Source: Dethiosulfovibrio faecalis
Lineage (GTDB): Bacteria; Synergistota; Synergistia; Synergistales; Dethiosulfovibrionaceae
Reading direction: 5' to 3'
Assembly (NCBI RefSeq): GCF_021568795.1
Contig: NZ_JAKGUE010000018.1
Span: 1 to 59,926, forward strand
DNA length: 59,926 bases
The stretch's first letter is position 1. Every line of letters starts with the position of its first letter. Below the pieces are notes generated by a model that was given only the letters and a program-made list of their open reading frames with translations, was not told where the DNA came from and made no database searches. A program made the position numbers and the translations under genes. Below are positions 1-7,868 of this stretch, piece after piece.

Positions 1-92
1 CCGCAGGAGATCTACTTCGGAAAGGAAGACCTATAGCAGTCTGACCTAAACTAATCTAGGCTAAAAAATGGTCTTGACAATGGGGTCCACCA
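1..92 (+). mobile_element. Probable right end of an IS3-family insertion sequence (truncated by the window edge)
   Basis: Frame 1 is open from the first base and ends at a TAG at 34-36, reading PQEIYFGKEDL. That resembles the C-terminus of IS3-family OrfB transposases, which commonly end in a (T)P-x-E-(V/I)-Y-F-G stretch. The following 56 bases run into TGGGGTCCACCA, whose complement begins TGGTGGACCCC and would suit a terminal inverted repeat. Only eleven residues and one end are visible, so the call rests on resemblance and no target duplication can be checked. Confidence 0.4.
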
Positions 93-640
93 TACTTTAT
101 GAGAACTACTTTCGCTCTTTGATGCAGAAAAGGGAAAAGCATTCAGGGAGGAGGCTAACATCATCACCACAAAAAAACTAAAATAAAAAAACAATCTTTT
201 TTTTCTCAAGACGGCCATCCTTTCAGACCCCATGTATCTTACATCTAAGTTAGGCCCCATATCAAACACTTGTTTATAATAACATCAATAACGGATAAAA
301 TATAACGTCTAAAATTTTATCGGGTATTCTCCGGTATATGGCGGAGCCTATCAGGCAAGATGTCGTAAAAAGATAGGGAGCGTTCACTACCTCGGGAACC
401 TGTCCATTTTTAAGTACCCCATACATGATCGGCCTTCTGACCCTCACTCCGGAGATCAAGAAACTCAAAAACGACTACTTCTCCGGCTCCATGAGGTGGA
501 GAGAGGGGAAGTTCTCCTAGCCCAAGATCCCACTTGACATGGGGTAAAAGCTTGTCTATATTTAAATTTGGATTCATATCGACCTGTTATCTCGTCACAT
601 CCAGGTCCTTAAAGGATCTAAAAATCGAATAAGCTCAGTT
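93..640. other. Gene-free, relatively AT-rich stretch
   Basis: No credible gene is seen. The only open frames are two short minus-strand ones (51-269 and 274-468) with no good ribosome site and no recognisable product. The base composition is more AT-rich than the rest of the window. The promoter for the downstream riboswitch should lie near the right end, but no convincing -35/-10 pair could be fixed. Confidence 0.5.
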
Positions 641-745
641 TTCTAGGGTTCCGCGGCCTTTGGTCGGCAGGTCCGAGAGAAAACGCACGACTCGTCGTGT
701 ACACGGAAGGATAAAAGCCTGGGAGATTCGGTTCCCGGGCTTTTT
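641..745 (+). ncRNA. Guanidine-I (ykkC-type) riboswitch with intrinsic terminator
   Basis: The segment carries the hallmark ykkC blocks in order: CTAGGGTTCCG at 643-653, GGTCCGAGAGAAAAC at 670-684, ACACGG at 701-706 and GGATAAAAGCCTGGGAGA at 709-726. Stem P2 is 654-658 with 662-666, and a P3-like stem is 685-690 with 695-700. The 3' aptamer strand AAGCCTGGGA (715-724) is also the left arm of a terminator whose right arm TCCCGGGCTT (733-742) runs into a T tract. Aptamer and terminator are therefore mutually exclusive, which predicts an ON switch. Guanidine as ligand is inferred from the conserved blocks; ykkC subtype 2 RNAs bind ppGpp or PRPP and cannot be fully excluded. Confidence 0.88.
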
Positions 746-772
746 TATATCCCGAAAAGGAGGTAGGTCCGC

Positions 773-1483
773 ATGAAAAGGTTCATCGTCGAGGACGACT
801 TCCGGCAGGTGTTCCCCGATTCGCTCATAGGGATCGTGGTCTGCCGCGGCCTAGACAACTCGATCAGGAACGAAGAGGAATACCGGGAGATGCTCAAGGA
901 AGCGGAGACGGAGGCACTCAAACACCTGACCGAAAGCGAGTTCTCCGAAAACGGCCCCGTGAAGGTATGGAGAGAGGCCTTCAGAAAGTTCAAGACCAAG
1001 AAGGGAGCCAGATCGTCCATAGAGGCACTGCTGAAAAGGGTCCAGAAGGGACAGGAACTGAGGACCATAAACCCTCTGGTGGACATCTACAACGCCATCT
1101 CTCTGAGATACGGTCTACCCTGCGGCGGCGAGGACATAGACACCTTCGTGGGAGACATAAAACTGACCAAGGCGATCGGCGACGAGGATTTCATCGTTCT
1201 CGGAGAGGACAAGTCCTCCCCTCCCTACGAGGGAGAGATAGTCTATAAAGACGATCTGGGCGCCATCTGCCGCTGCTGGAACTGGAGGGAGTCGGTCCGC
1301 ACCATGTTGACCGACGAGACGAAGAACGCCTTTTTATGTATCGAGCTGGTGGACGACTCCAGAAGAAGCGACCTCGAAAAAGCTCTGAAAGAGCTGTCCG
1401 ATATGGTCAAAGAGAAGCTGGGCGGCACCTGCGAGATCTCGATTTTAGACAGTGAAAACGGGGAAGCCGCGATAGAGCCTTAA
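773..1483 (+). CDS. Solo B3/B4 (tRNA-binding-like) domain protein
   Basis: A 236-aa soluble protein resembling the stand-alone B3/B4 domain of the phenylalanyl-tRNA synthetase beta subunit (COG3382-like). It has the N-terminal part with a KVWREAFRKFKTKKGARSS stretch, a central P-L-V-D-x-Y-N region (INPLVDIYNAISLRYGLPCGG), and a C-terminal part with W-N-W-R-E-S. It lacks any catalytic aminoacylation domain, and the biochemical role of such proteins is poorly defined; amino-acid or tRNA editing is only a possibility. AGGAGG at 758-764 sets the ATG. It sits directly behind the guanidine-I riboswitch terminator, so its expression should rise with guanidine. It is monocistronic; the hairpin repeat follows its stop codon. 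Confidence 0.8.
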   Translation: MKRFIVEDDFRQVFPDSLIGIVVCRGLDNSIRNEEEYREMLKEAETEALKHLTESEFSENGPVKVWREAFRKFKTKKGARSSIEALLKRVQKGQELRTINPLVDIYNAISLRYGLPCGGEDIDTFVGDIKLTKAIGDEDFIVLGEDKSSPPYEGEIVYKDDLGAICRCWNWRESVRTMLTDETKNAFLCIELVDDSRRSDLEKALKELSDMVKEKLGGTCEISILDSENGEAAIEP

Positions 1484-1736
1484 GGGCATCTCTAAAAACG
1501 TCACTCCTCGGAGAGGCCGTTTCGGCGGAGCCCATTCGAGCCCGTATTTCCGACCTGCCGTCGTGTAGTACGGATGGGGCGACAGGACGTCGCCCCAAGC
1601 CGAGGGGGCACAGGACGTGCCCTCCGAGGCGGTCCGTACGAAACAGGCAGGTCGGGAATACGTTCGGGCGAGACAGGGCGGAGCCGAAACGACCTCTCCG
1701 AGGAAACTCGGACCTGAGATTTTAGAGGTACCCTTA
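1481..1736. repeat. 256-bp imperfect inverted-repeat element with two inner AGGAC-loop hairpins
   Basis: The outer arms start TAAGGGCATCTCTAAAAACG at 1481 and end with TTTTAGAGGTACCCTTA at 1736. They pair, with interruptions, over about 75 bases on each side (GGAGAGGCCGTTTCGGC against GCCGAAACGACCTCTCC). Between the arms lie two clean hairpins: GGGGCGAC-AGGAC-GTCGCCCC (1576-1596) and GGGCAC-AGGAC-GTGCCC (1606-1622). The TAA stop of the preceding gene is inside the left end. A 54-bp derivative occurs at 33541-33594 and shares 28 consecutive bases, so this is a dispersed family. It has no coding capacity and is MITE-like or a structured RNA. Confidence 0.85.
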
Positions 1737-1792
1737 AGATAGAAGCGCCATCGGACCGTCTCTAGAGAGGACGATCTTTCAGGCTCTCCCAA

Positions 1793-1822
1793 TTGACAAG
1801 CCTCCAATATCGTGATATTTAT
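1793..1822 (+). promoter_or_regulatory. Sigma-70-type promoter for the radical SAM operon
   Basis: TTGACA at 1793-1798, a 17-base spacer, then TATTTA (1816-1821) as a -10. Predicted transcription start is about 1829, giving a leader of roughly 124 nt that holds the three-hairpin attenuator. Confidence 0.6.
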
Positions 1823-1847
1823 GTTTGCAAATAAAAGAGAAGCCATT

Positions 1848-1927
1848 CCCCTGCCGCCGGGTAGGGGAGCCAGGCGCCGGCCTCCCCATCGTTAGGCCTT
1901 CGAAGATGGGGAGAACCGGCGCCTTTT
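1848..1927 (+). promoter_or_regulatory. Three-hairpin transcription attenuator (leader RNA of unknown ligand)
   Basis: Three mutually exclusive helices can be drawn. Hairpin A pairs CCCCTGCC (1848-1855) with GGTAGGGG (1860-1867). Hairpin B pairs GGGGAG (1864-1869) with CTCCCC (1882-1887). Hairpin C, a terminator, pairs GGCGCCGG (1873-1880) with CCGGCGCC (1916-1923) and CTCCCCATC (1882-1890) with GATGGGGAG (1905-1913), followed by TTTT. B would act as antiterminator, and A would free C to form. This is the logic of a riboswitch or protein-controlled attenuator. I could not match it to a known aptamer class; there is no leader peptide with repeated codons. Confidence 0.65.
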
Positions 1928-1952
1928 CTATTTGATCATAGGAGGAGAGGCC

Positions 1953-2645
1953 ATGAAAGGGTTCAGTTACAAGGAGATCTACGAGGAGAACGGCAGAAGA
2001 GTGCTGGAGGTTAACGTGCTTCCCGAAAAGCACTGCAACTTCGACTGCGTGTTCTGTCCCATAGGGAGGTCGAAGGACAAGGTGGACACCCAGAGACCCT
2101 TCGACGGCCTGGAGGAATCCCTGGCGGAGCTGAAAAGAAGGATAAAGGCGGAGAAGCCCGATCTGGTCTTCATAAACTCGATGGGAGAAGCCTTCGTCCA
2201 CCAGGGGATCGGAGAGATAGTCGACTTGATCCGATCCACCGGAACGGCGGTCCGCCTCCTCTCCAACGGCTACCTTCTGGGAAGGGACGGCTACATGGAG
2301 ATAGCGAATCGATGCGACGAGGTCGTCGGGGAGCTGAAGACCATATCGGAGAAACGGTTTCAGAAATTCCAGCGTCCCATGGAAGGCTACTCCCTGTCGG
2401 AGTATCTCCGCAATATGGAGGCCTTCCGCAGACAGTACGAAGGAAAGTTCATTCTGGAGGTCACGGCCATAAAAGGTTGTAACGACGACGATGTCTCGGT
2501 TTTGAGGACGAAGGCGGCGGTCCGGAGGATATCCCCGGACGTACTGGAGGTGGTGAGGATCGAGGAAGAACGGTTTCAAAAGGCCCTGGGAGTTACCCCG
2601 GAAAGGCTGGAGGAGATAGAGAGAGAGCTGAGGGACGCCCTCTAG
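1953..2645 (+). CDS. Radical SAM protein (COG0731-like)
   Basis: A 230-aa single-domain radical SAM enzyme. The [4Fe-4S]/SAM motif is C28-x3-C32-x2-C35 (CNFDCVFC), followed by SMGEAF, a GGE-like segment, and the later LLSNGYLL strand typical of the partial TIM barrel. There is no C-terminal SPASM or B12 domain. The ATG at 1953 is chosen because GGAGGAG lies 6-7 bases upstream; the in-frame ATG at 1932 precedes that site. It is the first gene of an operon with a MATE exporter (11-bp gap) and a PLP lyase, all behind an attenuator. The substrate is unknown. Confidence 0.8.
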   Translation: MKGFSYKEIYEENGRRVLEVNVLPEKHCNFDCVFCPIGRSKDKVDTQRPFDGLEESLAELKRRIKAEKPDLVFINSMGEAFVHQGIGEIVDLIRSTGTAVRLLSNGYLLGRDGYMEIANRCDEVVGELKTISEKRFQKFQRPMEGYSLSEYLRNMEAFRRQYEGKFILEVTAIKGCNDDDVSVLRTKAAVRRISPDVLEVVRIEEERFQKALGVTPERLEEIERELRDAL

Positions 2646-2656
2646 AGGCCCGGATT

Positions 2657-3961
2657 TTGAACGAACTCGGAAGTCGCAGGCTGTTTTTCAAATACGCCGT
2701 GCCTCAGATGGTGGGACTGCTGTTCAACTCCATCTATCTAATAGTGGACGGCGTCTTCATAGGCAACCGCCTGGGCAGGATCGGCATGGCCGCCGCGGCC
2801 ATCTCCGTTCCCGTGATAGAGATACTGATAGCCATCTCCATGGCCCTGGCCTCCGGAGCGGGAATCATGATCTCCGATCGGCTGGGCCGTGAAAGGCTCG
2901 GCGAGGCCCTCAGGATATTCAAGGCGTCCATACTTCTCTCTGCCCTTGTAGGATCGGCGGTCGTCCTGTTGGGAAATCACTTCTGCCACGGGATCGCCAG
3001 GCTTCTGGGAGCGACGCCGGGGATCCACGACCAGGCTGTGGGCTACCTGAGATACATCGTGCTGTTTTCGCCCTTTCTCCTCTTCAGCTTTCTCCTGGGA
3101 GGACTGGCCAGAAACGACGGCCGTCCCGGCCTCGCCATGACGGCCCTGACCCTGGGCTCTCTGTCCAACGTCGTTTTGGACTACCTGTTCCTCTACCCCA
3201 TGGACATGGGCATAGAGGGTGCGGCTCTGGCTACGGCTATAGGCCCGGTCGTGAGCGTTATCGTACTGCTGCCCCACTTCCTGCTGAAAAAGGGCAGGCT
3301 GTACCTCGAAAAGGCAACGATCCGATGGAAAGACTGGCACGACATATTGAGGCTGGGATCTCCGTCCTTCGTGATGGAGTTCAGCATAGGGATAATTACC
3401 TTTATCTACAACGTTGCCATCGTTAAAAACGGATACGGAGAGACCGGCCTGGCGGCTTATCTGGTCATAGGGTACATGATGCTCATATTCCTGACCCTCT
3501 TTCTAGGCATGGCCGAGGGCCTTCAGCCGGTGTTCAGCTACCTCCAGAGCGTGGGGAACCACGGGAAAAACGACGAACTCCTGTCCTTCGCCAGGTGCTT
3601 TTTTCTGGCGATCGGTATATCCTGCCATGTGGGGATAGTCCTGTTCGGACGGGATTTCATATCCATCTTCTCGCCGGAGGAGATAGCCATGATAGATCTG
3701 GCGGAAAAAGCGAGCCCGGTCTACTTCGCCGGATTTTTTCTGGCCGGGTTCAACATCCTGGAGATATCCTTCCGGCAATCCACCGGAGTAACGAGGAGTG
3801 CCATGACGATCTCCCTGCTCAGGAGCGTGGTGGCACCTCCTGTCCTGATAGGTCTGCTGCCCCTCGCCCTGGGGAGAGAGTCCATATGGGCCTGCCATTC
3901 TCTTGCCGAGGCTGGGACGGCCTGCTATATATTCAAGACGACGAGGAGGAACGAAAGATGA
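2657..3961 (+). CDS. MATE-family multidrug/sodium antiporter
   Basis: A 434-aa polytopic membrane protein with about 12 predicted helices and the duplicated MATE architecture. The N-terminus (FFKYAVPQMVGLLFNSIYLI, then VDGVFIGNRLG) is characteristic. MATE proteins export organic cations or metabolites in exchange for Na+ or H+. The start is TTG at 2657, 11 bases after the previous stop, with a weak AGAGG site; the next Met is inside the first helix. The next gene overlaps its stop codon, so translation is likely coupled. It may export the product or a toxic by-product of the flanking enzymes; that is inference. Confidence 0.9.
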   Translation: MNELGSRRLFFKYAVPQMVGLLFNSIYLIVDGVFIGNRLGRIGMAAAAISVPVIEILIAISMALASGAGIMISDRLGRERLGEALRIFKASILLSALVGSAVVLLGNHFCHGIARLLGATPGIHDQAVGYLRYIVLFSPFLLFSFLLGGLARNDGRPGLAMTALTLGSLSNVVLDYLFLYPMDMGIEGAALATAIGPVVSVIVLLPHFLLKKGRLYLEKATIRWKDWHDILRLGSPSFVMEFSIGIITFIYNVAIVKNGYGETGLAAYLVIGYMMLIFLTLFLGMAEGLQPVFSYLQSVGNHGKNDELLSFARCFFLAIGISCHVGIVLFGRDFISIFSPEEIAMIDLAEKASPVYFAGFFLAGFNILEISFRQSTGVTRSAMTISLLRSVVAPPVLIGLLPLALGRESIWACHSLAEAGTACYIFKTTRRNER

Positions 3962-5136
3962 GAGGAAAGATGGGAAAACAGACTACCGCGGTACACGGCG
4001 GAGGGAGAAAGGACGACGCGTTCGGGGCCGTCAACGAGCCGATCTACATGACCTCCAACTACCGCATCCCCACCGACGGCACCCCGGTGGACTGGAGCGG
4101 AACGGAGAGCAACATCTACGCCAGAAACCGAAACGTCAACCAGATGGTGCCACAGGACAAGCTCTGCGCCCTGACCGGAGCGGAGGACTGCGCCGTCTTC
4201 GGAAGCGGAGTGGCGGCCCTTGCCGGGGTGTTCACCACCTTCCTCGACTCGGGGGACCACGTCGTTGTATCCGAGGTCTGCTACAGCGCCACCAACCTGC
4301 TGTTTCGGGACTACCTGCCTAAAAAATACGGCATAGACGTGACCTTCGTGGACACCACCGACACCGAGGCGGTGAGGGAAGCCATAGGCCCCAAGACCCG
4401 ACTGGTCCACGTGGAGACCCCCGGCAATCCCACGACGGAGATCAGCGACGTGGAGGCCATAGCCGCATCCGCCCACGAGAGCGGGGCCCTGGTATCGGTG
4501 GACGCCACCTTCGCCGGCCCCATCTGCATCTACCCCCTGAAGCTGGGGGCGGACCTGGAGATCCACAGCATGACCAAGTACATAAACGGCCACGGCGACT
4601 CCCTGGGAGGATGCGTGCTCGGCAGAAAAGAACTGCTTGCGGAACTGAAGGAACTGGCCATGGTCAACTACGGCGGCATACTGAGCCCCTTCAACGCATG
4701 GCTGATATCCAGAGGACTGGTGACCCTCCCGATCAGGATGGCCCAACACGGCGATACCGCCATGGCGGTGGCACGGTTCCTGGAGAAGAGTCCGGCGGTC
4801 CGCTTCGTCTGGTATCCCGGGCTGGAGAGCCATCCCCAGCGAGAGAGGGCCGAGAAGCTGATGAAGGGCCGGTATTCCGGCATGATTGCCTTCGACATAG
4901 AGGGCGACGACATGACCCACCAGAGGTTCCTGGACGAGCTTAAGCTGGTGACCCACGCCGTCTCCCTGGGAGACACGGAGAGCCTCATAGTCTACTACGA
5001 TAAAAACAGCGATAAACTGCCCCACTATCCGGAAATCTTCCGAAAGGGTTTCTTCCGCTTCAGCATCGGCCTGGAGGATGGAGAGGACATCATCGAGGAC
5101 ATGGAGCAGGCGTTCCAAGCCTGTGGCCTGATCTGA
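3958..5136 (+). CDS. PLP-dependent Cys/Met metabolism enzyme (gamma-lyase/synthase family)
   Basis: A 392-aa fold-type I PLP enzyme. D182 (VDATFAGP) should bind the pyridine nitrogen, and K207 in HSMTKYINGHGD forms the Schiff base. Length and order match methionine gamma-lyase, cystathionine gamma-lyase and gamma-synthase. The active-site Tyr-Gly-Cys/Gly loop of those enzymes is here C-Y-S-A-T (VCYSATNL), so the cysteine diagnostic of methionine gamma-lyase is not in its usual place and the exact reaction is open. The start ATG (3958) overlaps the MATE stop as ATGA, with GAGGAGG eight bases upstream. It is the last gene of the operon. Confidence 0.85.
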   Translation: MRGKMGKQTTAVHGGGRKDDAFGAVNEPIYMTSNYRIPTDGTPVDWSGTESNIYARNRNVNQMVPQDKLCALTGAEDCAVFGSGVAALAGVFTTFLDSGDHVVVSEVCYSATNLLFRDYLPKKYGIDVTFVDTTDTEAVREAIGPKTRLVHVETPGNPTTEISDVEAIAASAHESGALVSVDATFAGPICIYPLKLGADLEIHSMTKYINGHGDSLGGCVLGRKELLAELKELAMVNYGGILSPFNAWLISRGLVTLPIRMAQHGDTAMAVARFLEKSPAVRFVWYPGLESHPQRERAEKLMKGRYSGMIAFDIEGDDMTHQRFLDELKLVTHAVSLGDTESLIVYYDKNSDKLPHYPEIFRKGFFRFSIGLEDGEDIIEDMEQAFQACGLI

Positions 5137-5156
5137 TCCAGCCCTTTCCGTCTCGT

Positions 5157-6371
5157 CTATCGATTCGCCAGCCTCACGGCGCACTCTAAGAGCACGTCGA
5201 CCCCGTCGGCTATCTGATCGAAGTCGCTGTCCTCCTGAGGACAGTGGCTCTTGCCTCCGATGGAAGGCACGAAGATCATCGCGGTGGGAACTATGTGGGA
5301 CATGATCTGGGCATCGTGTCCCGCTCCGCTCCACAGGTGGGTGGACGAAAGCCCTCTTTCGTCCGCCACCGACTGGATCATAGAGACCAGATCTTCGTCG
5401 AAAGAGACGGGGGCGACGTCGGCCTCCCGGGAATATCGGACCTCGAGGCCGAAACGTTCTGCCAGATCGTCCATGGTCCTCTCCGCCTCCTCCTTCATAG
5501 AGGCGAGTTTCTCCCCGTCGGGATGGCGAAGGTCCAGGGTGAAGCCGGTCTCCCCTGGTATCACGTTTATTATGTAGGGATCGACGGAGATCTTGCCTAT
5601 GGTGGCGCATCCGCCCATGCTCTCGGCAAGCTCGGTCATCTTCACGTGAAGGTGGGATACCGCCAGCAGAGAGTCGTTCCTCATTCCCATAGGGGTCGTC
5701 CCTGCGTGATTGGCCTGGCCGACGTAGCGCCCCTGCCACCAAACGATCCCCTGGACTCCGTCGACCACGCCGAAGGGAACTCCCTTCATGTCCAGATAGG
5801 GCCCCTGCTCCACGTGGATCTCGAGATAAGCCGAAGGCCTTACCAGGTCGGAGCCTCTGTAGCCTATCCTCTCGAGTTCCTCTCCCACCGAGACGCCGTC
5901 GTCGTCCACGCGGGAATACATATCCTCGACCGAGACCTCCTCGGCCAATACGAGACTGCCCATCATGTCCGGGGCGAACCTGGCCCCCTCCTCGTTGGTG
6001 AAGGCCGCCACAGCCAGGGATCGACGATGGGAGATCCCCCTCTCCGCCACGGTCCTAAGCACCTCCAGACCTCCGAGAACGCCGACGCAGCCGTCGAACC
6101 TTCCGGCATGTCGGACCGTGTCTATGTGGGAACCCAACATGACCGGATCCCCCTGTTCCTCTCCGGGAAGGATGCCGAAGATATTTCCAATGGCATCGAC
6201 CTTGACCTCCAACCCCGAGGCCTCAAGCCAGGAGACCAGCAGGTCCCGGCCCGCCTTATCCCCGTCGTCCAGGGCCAGCCTGGTCCTGAACCCAGAATCG
6301 TCCAGGCCGACTCGACCTAGAGTCTCTATGGAATCCCTCAACCTCACCCTGTTCACGGCACGATCTTTCAT
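5157..6371 (-). CDS. M20-family Zn-dependent amidohydrolase (N-carbamoyl-amino-acid / allantoate amidohydrolase type)
   Basis: A 404-aa metalloenzyme of the hydantoinase/carbamoylase branch of M20. Metal-site motifs are visible: GSHIDTVRHAGRFDG (H and bridging D), FTNEEGARF (catalytic Glu pair), EIHVEQGPYLD (H), and WSGAGHDAQ (substrate and metal His). Family members hydrolyse N-carbamoyl-L-amino acids, allantoate or beta-ureidopropionate, releasing ammonia and CO2. The start at 6371 is set by GGAGG eight bases upstream; the longer open frame to 6404 lacks a site. It lies 52 bp downstream of a sodium symporter gene on the same strand, suggesting uptake and hydrolysis of one substrate. Confidence 0.85.
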   Translation of the reverse strand: MKDRAVNRVRLRDSIETLGRVGLDDSGFRTRLALDDGDKAGRDLLVSWLEASGLEVKVDAIGNIFGILPGEEQGDPVMLGSHIDTVRHAGRFDGCVGVLGGLEVLRTVAERGISHRRSLAVAAFTNEEGARFAPDMMGSLVLAEEVSVEDMYSRVDDDGVSVGEELERIGYRGSDLVRPSAYLEIHVEQGPYLDMKGVPFGVVDGVQGIVWWQGRYVGQANHAGTTPMGMRNDSLLAVSHLHVKMTELAESMGGCATIGKISVDPYIINVIPGETGFTLDLRHPDGEKLASMKEEAERTMDDLAERFGLEVRYSREADVAPVSFDEDLVSMIQSVADERGLSSTHLWSGAGHDAQIMSHIVPTAMIFVPSIGGKSHCPQEDSDFDQIADGVDVLLECAVRLANR

Positions 6372-6423
6372 CTCGTTACCTCCTATACAGGAAGATATAC
6401 ACACCTTCAGGGGACATTGTACT

Positions 6424-7866
6424 TTAAAAATGTCCCTCCATCTCGCCTTTCATACCGTCGAAAAACCGAGAACAGTTCTCCGGCGGGGAGGTGAGAAGAC
6501 TGACCACCACGAAGGTCACGGAAGAAGCCGCCAATCCCCACAGGGCCGGCCACTGCCCCATGGGTTTCAAACCAGCCAGACTGAGTCCGGCCACCACGGT
6601 CCCTCCGATCACCAGGCTCGAAAGAGCGCCCCATGCGGTACCCCTGCGCCAGAAAAAGGCCCCCAACACGGCTGGAAGCTGCATCAGCAGACCTCCCGAG
6701 GCCATGGCGGAGAGCACCACTATGAGGTCGAAACGGAACTGGGCGAAGAGGAAACAGGCCACAGCCACGACCGGTATCATCAGCCTTCCGATATGGAGCT
6801 CTCCCTCCTCCGACATTCCGGGGCTCAGAGGGCGAACCACGTCCCGTCCGAACATGGAGCTCAGGGTGAGCACCACCGAGTTCAGGGTGGACACCGCCGC
6901 CGCCATTATGCTGACGGTGACGACCAGTCCCAGAGCCACCGGAACCTGGGACAACAGCACCGGCATGGCCCTGTCCGCGTTCTCCAGCCCCGGATTTATT
7001 ATGGCGACGGAGAAACCCAAAAGTCCGCATATGAGGGTGTATATCAGTCCGAAACCGGAAAATCCGAGGATCATGTTCCTGAGGCTTCGGGGATTCTCCG
7101 GCGTGTAGAGCCTCTGGACGACCTGGGGATTGGTCACAGCGAAGAAGGCCCAGGGCAGGGTAAGCCCCAGATACAGAGGCAGGGACCAGTTGACCTTGAG
7201 CAGATCCGGATTCTCCGACACGGTCAGGATAAAGCCGTCCGGAAAGAAGTGTGTGACGACGAAAGCAGTCAGAAGGAGGCTGGCCACGAGCATAACCAAC
7301 GCCTGAAGGCTGTCGGTCCAGGCTACCGACCTCATCCCGGCCAGGCAGAAGGTCACGGCTATCAAGGCCGCCGCCCCGGAACCGGCCACGAAGGGAATGG
7401 CGCCGCCGGAGAGGGTCTCCAGCAGATACCCCACCCCCATGAGCTGAACCGAGGCATAGGGTATAAGCATGACCAGACAGAGACAGGCCGCGGCGAAACC
7501 GACCTTCCTGCTACCGTAACGAAACGACAGAAGCTCGGTAGGGCTTACCAGATCGAAGGCCCGTCCCGCCGCCCAGTATCTGGGGGCGAAGAGGACCAGC
7601 AGCAGCACGGTGAAGATCAGATAGGTGAACTCGAAACCCAGAGCGGCCACGCCGGTCCTGTAGGTGAGCCCCACTAGGCCGACCATCATGAAGGCGCTGT
7701 AGGTCGTGGCGCTGTAGGTCAGGGCCGAGACGAAACCACCTACCGCTCGATTCGCCAGAAAATAATCGGAAAGACCGCTTCCTCTCCTTCGACGGGCCTG
7801 CCAGGAGATCAGAGAACCCAGAAGAAACCACAGGGCTATCCCGGAGGACAGCATTACTCCCGACAT
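6424..7866 (-). CDS. Sodium:solute symporter (SSS family)
   Basis: A 480-aa protein with about 13 predicted helices. SSS hallmarks include the early ALTYSATTYSAFMMVG region, the GMRSVAWTDSLQALVML segment and the repeated LeuT-like layout. It resembles PanF/proline-type symporters that import small organic solutes with Na+. GAGGAGG upstream supports the ATG at 7866, two bases beyond the stop of a small membrane protein with which it is surely cotranslated. The substrate is not evident; the neighbouring amidohydrolase hints at a ureido or amide compound, and the neighbouring NiaR-like regulator at a pyridine compound. Confidence 0.88.
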   Translation of the reverse strand: MSGVMLSSGIALWFLLGSLISWQARRRRGSGLSDYFLANRAVGGFVSALTYSATTYSAFMMVGLVGLTYRTGVAALGFEFTYLIFTVLLLVLFAPRYWAAGRAFDLVSPTELLSFRYGSRKVGFAAACLCLVMLIPYASVQLMGVGYLLETLSGGAIPFVAGSGAAALIAVTFCLAGMRSVAWTDSLQALVMLVASLLLTAFVVTHFFPDGFILTVSENPDLLKVNWSLPLYLGLTLPWAFFAVTNPQVVQRLYTPENPRSLRNMILGFSGFGLIYTLICGLLGFSVAIINPGLENADRAMPVLLSQVPVALGLVVTVSIMAAAVSTLNSVVLTLSSMFGRDVVRPLSPGMSEEGELHIGRLMIPVVAVACFLFAQFRFDLIVVLSAMASGGLLMQLPAVLGAFFWRRGTAWGALSSLVIGGTVVAGLSLAGLKPMGQWPALWGLAASSVTFVVVSLLTSPPENCSRFFDGMKGEMEGHF

Positions 7867-7868
7867 GG

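Noticed and set aside
51-468. Two short minus-strand frames at the left edge
   Set aside because: No ribosome sites, no conserved motifs, and one crosses the putative IS end.
1848-1927. Molybdenum-cofactor riboswitch as explanation of the attenuator
   Set aside because: GGCCTCCCC-like text is suggestive and the gene is a radical SAM enzyme, but I could not reproduce the conserved Moco helices, so no class is assigned.
3925-5742. 605-codon open frame on the minus strand
   Set aside because: It is antisense to the PLP enzyme and M20 hydrolase genes, has a low-complexity Arg/Gly/His-rich translation and no ribosome site; an effect of high GC.
5965-7677. 570-codon open frame on the plus strand
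   Set aside because: Antisense to the M20 hydrolase and symporter genes; biased composition and no recognisable domain.
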